DNA from: Candidatus Moranbacteria bacterium CG06_land_8_20_14_3_00_40_12 | GTDB lineage: Bacteria; Patescibacteriota; Minisyncoccia; Moranbacterales; UBA2206 | Reading direction: 5' to 3' | Assembly (NCBI GenBank): GCA_002780175.1 | Contig: PEVT01000008.1 | Coordinates: forward strand, 1-37,081 | DNA length: 37,081 bases | In this document: piece after piece, positions 37,045 through 37,081 of the stretch | Layout: every line of letters begins with the position of its first letter | Position numbering within the stretch: the first letter of the stretch is position 1 | Notes under the pieces: generated by a model | The model's database searches: none | The model's input: only the letters and a program-made list of their open reading frames with translations | Told to the model about the DNA's origin: nothing | Program-made: the position numbers and the translations under genes

Positions 37045-37081
37045 GTTATCGGTAATTGTGCTTAGTGGACGGCTAGTTTTG

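Overview
The gene content and small-genome style suggest a Candidate Phyla Radiation (Patescibacteria/Parcubacteria-like) chromosome around the replication origin; this taxonomic call is inference. The centre holds a canonical origin neighbourhood: dnaA, dnaN, trxB-like and a DUF721/DciA-like gene on the minus strand, diverging from rpmH (missing from the ORF track), rnpA, yidC and jag/khpB on the plus strand. Left of it lie ruvB, a PH-domain membrane protein, a multi-lamin-tail-domain secreted protein, yebC, ruvC, and a locus with a 7TM protein, an ATP-grasp/retropepsin-like fusion, a second ATP-grasp, a YdjC-like deacetylase and a DUF1704 (HEIGTH) metallopeptidase. The last two genes of that locus are frame-disrupted, each at an A9 tract. 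A PBP1A-type gene follows. Right of the origin are a flippase/glycosyltransferase/O-antigen-ligase cluster, a 0.36 kb multi-hairpin intergenic element, and a minus-strand type IV secretion-like operon (PrgI, TraC-like small protein, VirB4 ATPase, a TrbC/VirB2-like pilin apparently fused to an M15/LAS-type peptidase domain, and a 981-aa envelope protein with a 9-bp minisatellite). A family of palindromic TGTCAT-ended elements occupies four consecutive gaps of that operon. Related GC-rich palindromic sequence appears inside coding sequences.
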